This document shows positions 61,933 to 64,000 of a stretch of 64,000 nucleotides of DNA, piece after piece (the first letter of the stretch is position 1; every line of letters starts with the position of its first letter). This DNA is from Zwartia panacis (GTDB lineage Bacteria; Pseudomonadota; Gammaproteobacteria; Burkholderiales; Burkholderiaceae_B). The DNA lies in NCBI RefSeq assembly GCF_030410395.1, contig NZ_JAUHHF010000005.1, positions 1-64,000 on the forward strand, written 5' to 3'. The notes under the pieces were generated by a model that saw only the letters and a list, made by a program, of their open reading frames with translations, was not told the origin of the DNA and did not search any database. A program made the translations under genes and the position numbers.

Positions 61933-62379
61933 CTATGGTTTGATGTAGGCAAATTTCTGTTGTGCCTGCAAATCTGCAAGTCGCGCAACACCTGATGGGG
62001 TAAAGGTCGCCTCAAGTAAAAACTGATCTTTTTTGAGGTTTCTATTTTTGAGAGTGATCTCGCATACTTCAAAGTTTACGCCCCGCGAAACCAGTGCGGC
62101 GACAAGCGGGGCATATTCAGCTTTGGACTTTTTGTCCTGGGCACCTTCCATGACGAGATCGACGCCGTTTGCATGCATCACGACAGTAATCTTTGTGTCT
62201 GGAGCGACATCAAGATGATTCCGAATATTTCGGAGTCCTTTGATGCCCTGCAATTCAGCATCATCGACATGGTAGACAACTTTGTTGCCTTCTTTGACCG
62301 GAGACTGTTGGGCAATCGCAGCTGGAGTTACCACGAAAAGAGCAGCACTCAGAACAAGCGTGGAGAAGATTGATTTCAT
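61933..62379 (-). CDS. Exported DsrE-family protein
   Basis: The 148-residue precursor has a signal peptide (about 1-23, ending AIAQQS) and one DsrE/F-like domain. A single cysteine stands in NFEVCEITLKNR, the usual position for a persulfide-carrying Cys in this family. Most DsrE-like proteins carry sulfur in the cytoplasm; an exported one is consistent with periplasmic sulfur handling beside soxB. It begins 3 bases after the soxB stop. Confidence 0.85.
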   Translation of the reverse strand: MKSIFSTLVLSAALFVVTPAAIAQQSPVKEGNKVVYHVDDAELQGIKGLRNIRNHLDVAPDTKITVVMHANGVDLVMEGAQDKKSKAEYAPLVAALVSRGVNFEVCEITLKNRNLKKDQFLLEATFTPSGVARLADLQAQQKFAYIKP

Positions 62380-62382
62380 GAT

Positions 62383-64000
62383 TTATCCTGACATTCCCGG
62401 GTTGTTTGCAGCGCCTTTGATGATAGGCAAGTTTGGAGTTTTGGCGGCGACAGTTTTGATCTGTCTGAGATAGGTCGACATCACATCCCAGATAGGTTCT
62501 CCGCCGGCATCGCGCGCGGCTTCCGAAACGGGTGCCCAACCGGCGACTTTATAGGTTTTTGAGGCTTCGATTGTTTGAGCACCTATACGCATATCAGATA
62601 TTCTGTTGCCTGCTGATGCGGTGGGATCGATTGTGTATTGCATACCGCCTACTCTCACCATATCGCCACCCTGCTGATAGTAGGGGTCAGGATTGAAGAG
62701 GTTGTCCGCGACGTCTTCGAGAATCGTTTTGATCATCTCTCCGCTCATGGGCGTGAGTGTCGTGTATGGGTAGGTAATGGCTGTTTGATCCAGCAGGTGT
62801 TCCATGGTGATGGCTTGACCAGGCAAAATCGATGTTCCCCACCTGAAACCCGGAGAGAAGGCGATTTCGGCGCCTTTCATTTCCATCAGACCGTCTACGA
62901 TCAATTGGTCGAATGTCCCGTTGAAATTGCCCCGGCGGTAGAGTGAGCCTTGTGCAGTTGCGAGTTTTTCGTTGAGTTTAGTTTCAAAGGGCGCACGGAT
63001 TTTGTTGATCAGATCATCCATGGCTTTGTCAGCTGGCAAAAGATCTGCAAAAACTGGCATCAGACGATATCTAAAGTCAGCAACCTGACCATTTTTAACA
63101 TCAAGATCCAACACGCCAAGAAATTTGCTGTTGGAGCCCGCATTGGTCACAAGGGTCACGCCACCAGGATTACTGATTTTGACCGGTACGGGCACGCCAT
63201 CGTGCGTGTGGCCACCCAGGATGGCATCAATACCTCGAACGCGACTGGCCATTTTCAGATCGACATCCATGCCATTGTGCGAGAGGAGAATGACGGCCTG
63301 CGCGCCTTTGGAGCGTGCGAGGTTCACCGTTTTTTGCATATTCTCTTCGTCAATACCGAAAGACCAGTTTTCAACCAGATAGCGGGGATTCGCGATGGGG
63401 GTGTATGGAAAAGCTTGTCCGATGATCGCAACAGGTATCCCGTTCATTTCGCGTATCACGAACGCGTCAAAAACGGGATCTTCAAAATCCGTTGTTTTGA
63501 TATTTTGCGCGATAAAGTCAATTTTCCCGGCGAAATCCTTTTCAACGATTTCTTTGACACGCTGTTCGCCAAGGGTCATTTCCCAGTGCGCGGTCATGAT
63601 GTCGACACCGAGCGCCAGACAGGCGTCCACCATGTCTTGACCTTTGGTCCAGAGTGCGGTGCCTGAGCCTTGCCAGGTATCACCGCCATCCAGCAGCAGC
63701 GCACCAGGACGTGTCGCCCGGACCTGTTTAATGAGCGTTGCCAAATGCGCAAATCCACCGACTTTTCCAAACTGTAGGGCCGCTTTGTCAAAGTCAAGAT
63801 AAGTGAGCGCATGAGCATCGTGCGTGCCAGGCTTGATCCCGTAATGTTTCAGGAAAGCATCGCCCACCAGATGCGGTGGTTTTCCAAACTGACTCCCAAA
63901 CCCTAAATTGACGTTGGGCTCGCGGAAGTAAATGGGTTTGAGTTGTGCGTGACAATCGGTAAAGTGCATGAGGTGCACATTGCCGAATTTTGGCATGTCG
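62383..64000 (-). CDS. soxB: Thiosulfohydrolase SoxB, 3' part (partial)
   Basis: SoxB is a dimanganese hydrolase that releases sulfate from the SoxYZ-bound thiosulfonate in periplasmic thiosulfate oxidation. The window holds 538 codons plus the stop; the reading frame continues past the right edge (the codon before MPKFGNVHL is Asp), so the N terminus with its Tat signal is missing. Metal-site motifs are MHFTDCHAQLKP, LLDGGDTWQGSG, AHWEMTLG, LLSHNGMDVD and LGGHTHDG. The downstream genes point to a sox operon, whose other members lie beyond the edge. Confidence 0.94.
   Translation of the reverse strand, partial: DMPKFGNVHLMHFTDCHAQLKPIYFREPNVNLGFGSQFGKPPHLVGDAFLKHYGIKPGTHDAHALTYLDFDKAALQFGKVGGFAHLATLIKQVRATRPGALLLDGGDTWQGSGTALWTKGQDMVDACLALGVDIMTAHWEMTLGEQRVKEIVEKDFAGKIDFIAQNIKTTDFEDPVFDAFVIREMNGIPVAIIGQAFPYTPIANPRYLVENWSFGIDEENMQKTVNLARSKGAQAVILLSHNGMDVDLKMASRVRGIDAILGGHTHDGVPVPVKISNPGGVTLVTNAGSNSKFLGVLDLDVKNGQVADFRYRLMPVFADLLPADKAMDDLINKIRAPFETKLNEKLATAQGSLYRRGNFNGTFDQLIVDGLMEMKGAEIAFSPGFRWGTSILPGQAITMEHLLDQTAITYPYTTLTPMSGEMIKTILEDVADNLFNPDPYYQQGGDMVRVGGMQYTIDPTASAGNRISDMRIGAQTIEASKTYKVAGWAPVSEAARDAGGEPIWDVMSTYLRQIKTVAAKTPNLPIIKGAANNPGMSG

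Overview
The window looks like chromosomal DNA from a free-living betaproteobacterium of the order Burkholderiales, probably near the family Alcaligenaceae (Bordetella-like). The assignment rests on gene order and family type: tRNA-Tyr/tRNA-Gly/tRNA-Thr/tuf, a mnmG-rsmG-parA-parB operon, mnmE-yidC-yidD-rnpA-rpmH facing dnaA-dnaN-gyrB, smg next to topB, and a LeuA of the form used by Burkholderiales. I see no IS element, prophage, CRISPR array, integrase or rRNA gene. The window opens inside tuf and closes inside soxB, so both terminal genes are partial.

Origin region (1-19.1 kb). Reading leftward are tuf with three upstream tRNA genes behind a near-consensus promoter, a four-domain rhodanese protein, and mnmG-rsmG-parA-parB with overlapping ends. 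The 168-bp gap before mnmG carries two parS sites that are exact reverse complements of each other, plus a cluster of DnaA-box-like sequences. A second AT-rich gap (9.44-9.86 kb) holds two perfect DnaA boxes and is my best candidate for oriC. The ribosome/membrane-insertion operon (rpmH to mnmE) runs leftward, and dnaA, dnaN and gyrB run rightward from about 14 kb. Coding DNA around 5-10 kb is visibly richer in A+T than the rest of the window.

Middle region (19.1-45.6 kb). An iron-type alcohol dehydrogenase, argS, a SPOR-domain protein and dsbA are followed by a cluster bound together by a repeated TTTACG/CGTAAA operator. This cluster holds a MerR-family LiuR-type regulator, a 3-methylcrotonyl-CoA carboxylase pair (leucine breakdown), and a divergent metallo-hydrolase plus cystathionine-lyase-type gene. 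Next come a TAXI-type TRAP transporter, smg-gluQRS-topB-panB, a SET-domain methyltransferase, a DUF455 ferritin-like protein and leuA. Upstream of leuA is an unannotated leucine-codon-rich leader ORF (CTC AGC CTA CTA CCA CTG CTA CTA). A strong stem-loop starts inside its last codons, which is the layout of a ribosome-controlled attenuator. rpoN follows.

Right region (45.6-64 kb). This part holds prfC, rhlE with a structured leader, and a set of accessory catabolic genes: a hydroxyacid dehydrogenase, a class II aldolase, a PaiB-like flavin protein, a gamma-glutamyltransferase-family protein and an alpha/beta hydrolase. Two pyrophosphatases (soluble ppa and membrane hppA) are divergent. A long Cache/HAMP/PAS/GGDEF/EAL protein has a degenerate GGDKF site. 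The window ends in a sulfur-oxidation segment with a TlpA-type thioredoxin, a periplasmic metallo-hydrolase, an exported DsrE-like protein and soxB. Together the genes suggest a heterotroph that degrades leucine and organic acids and can probably also oxidise thiosulfate.
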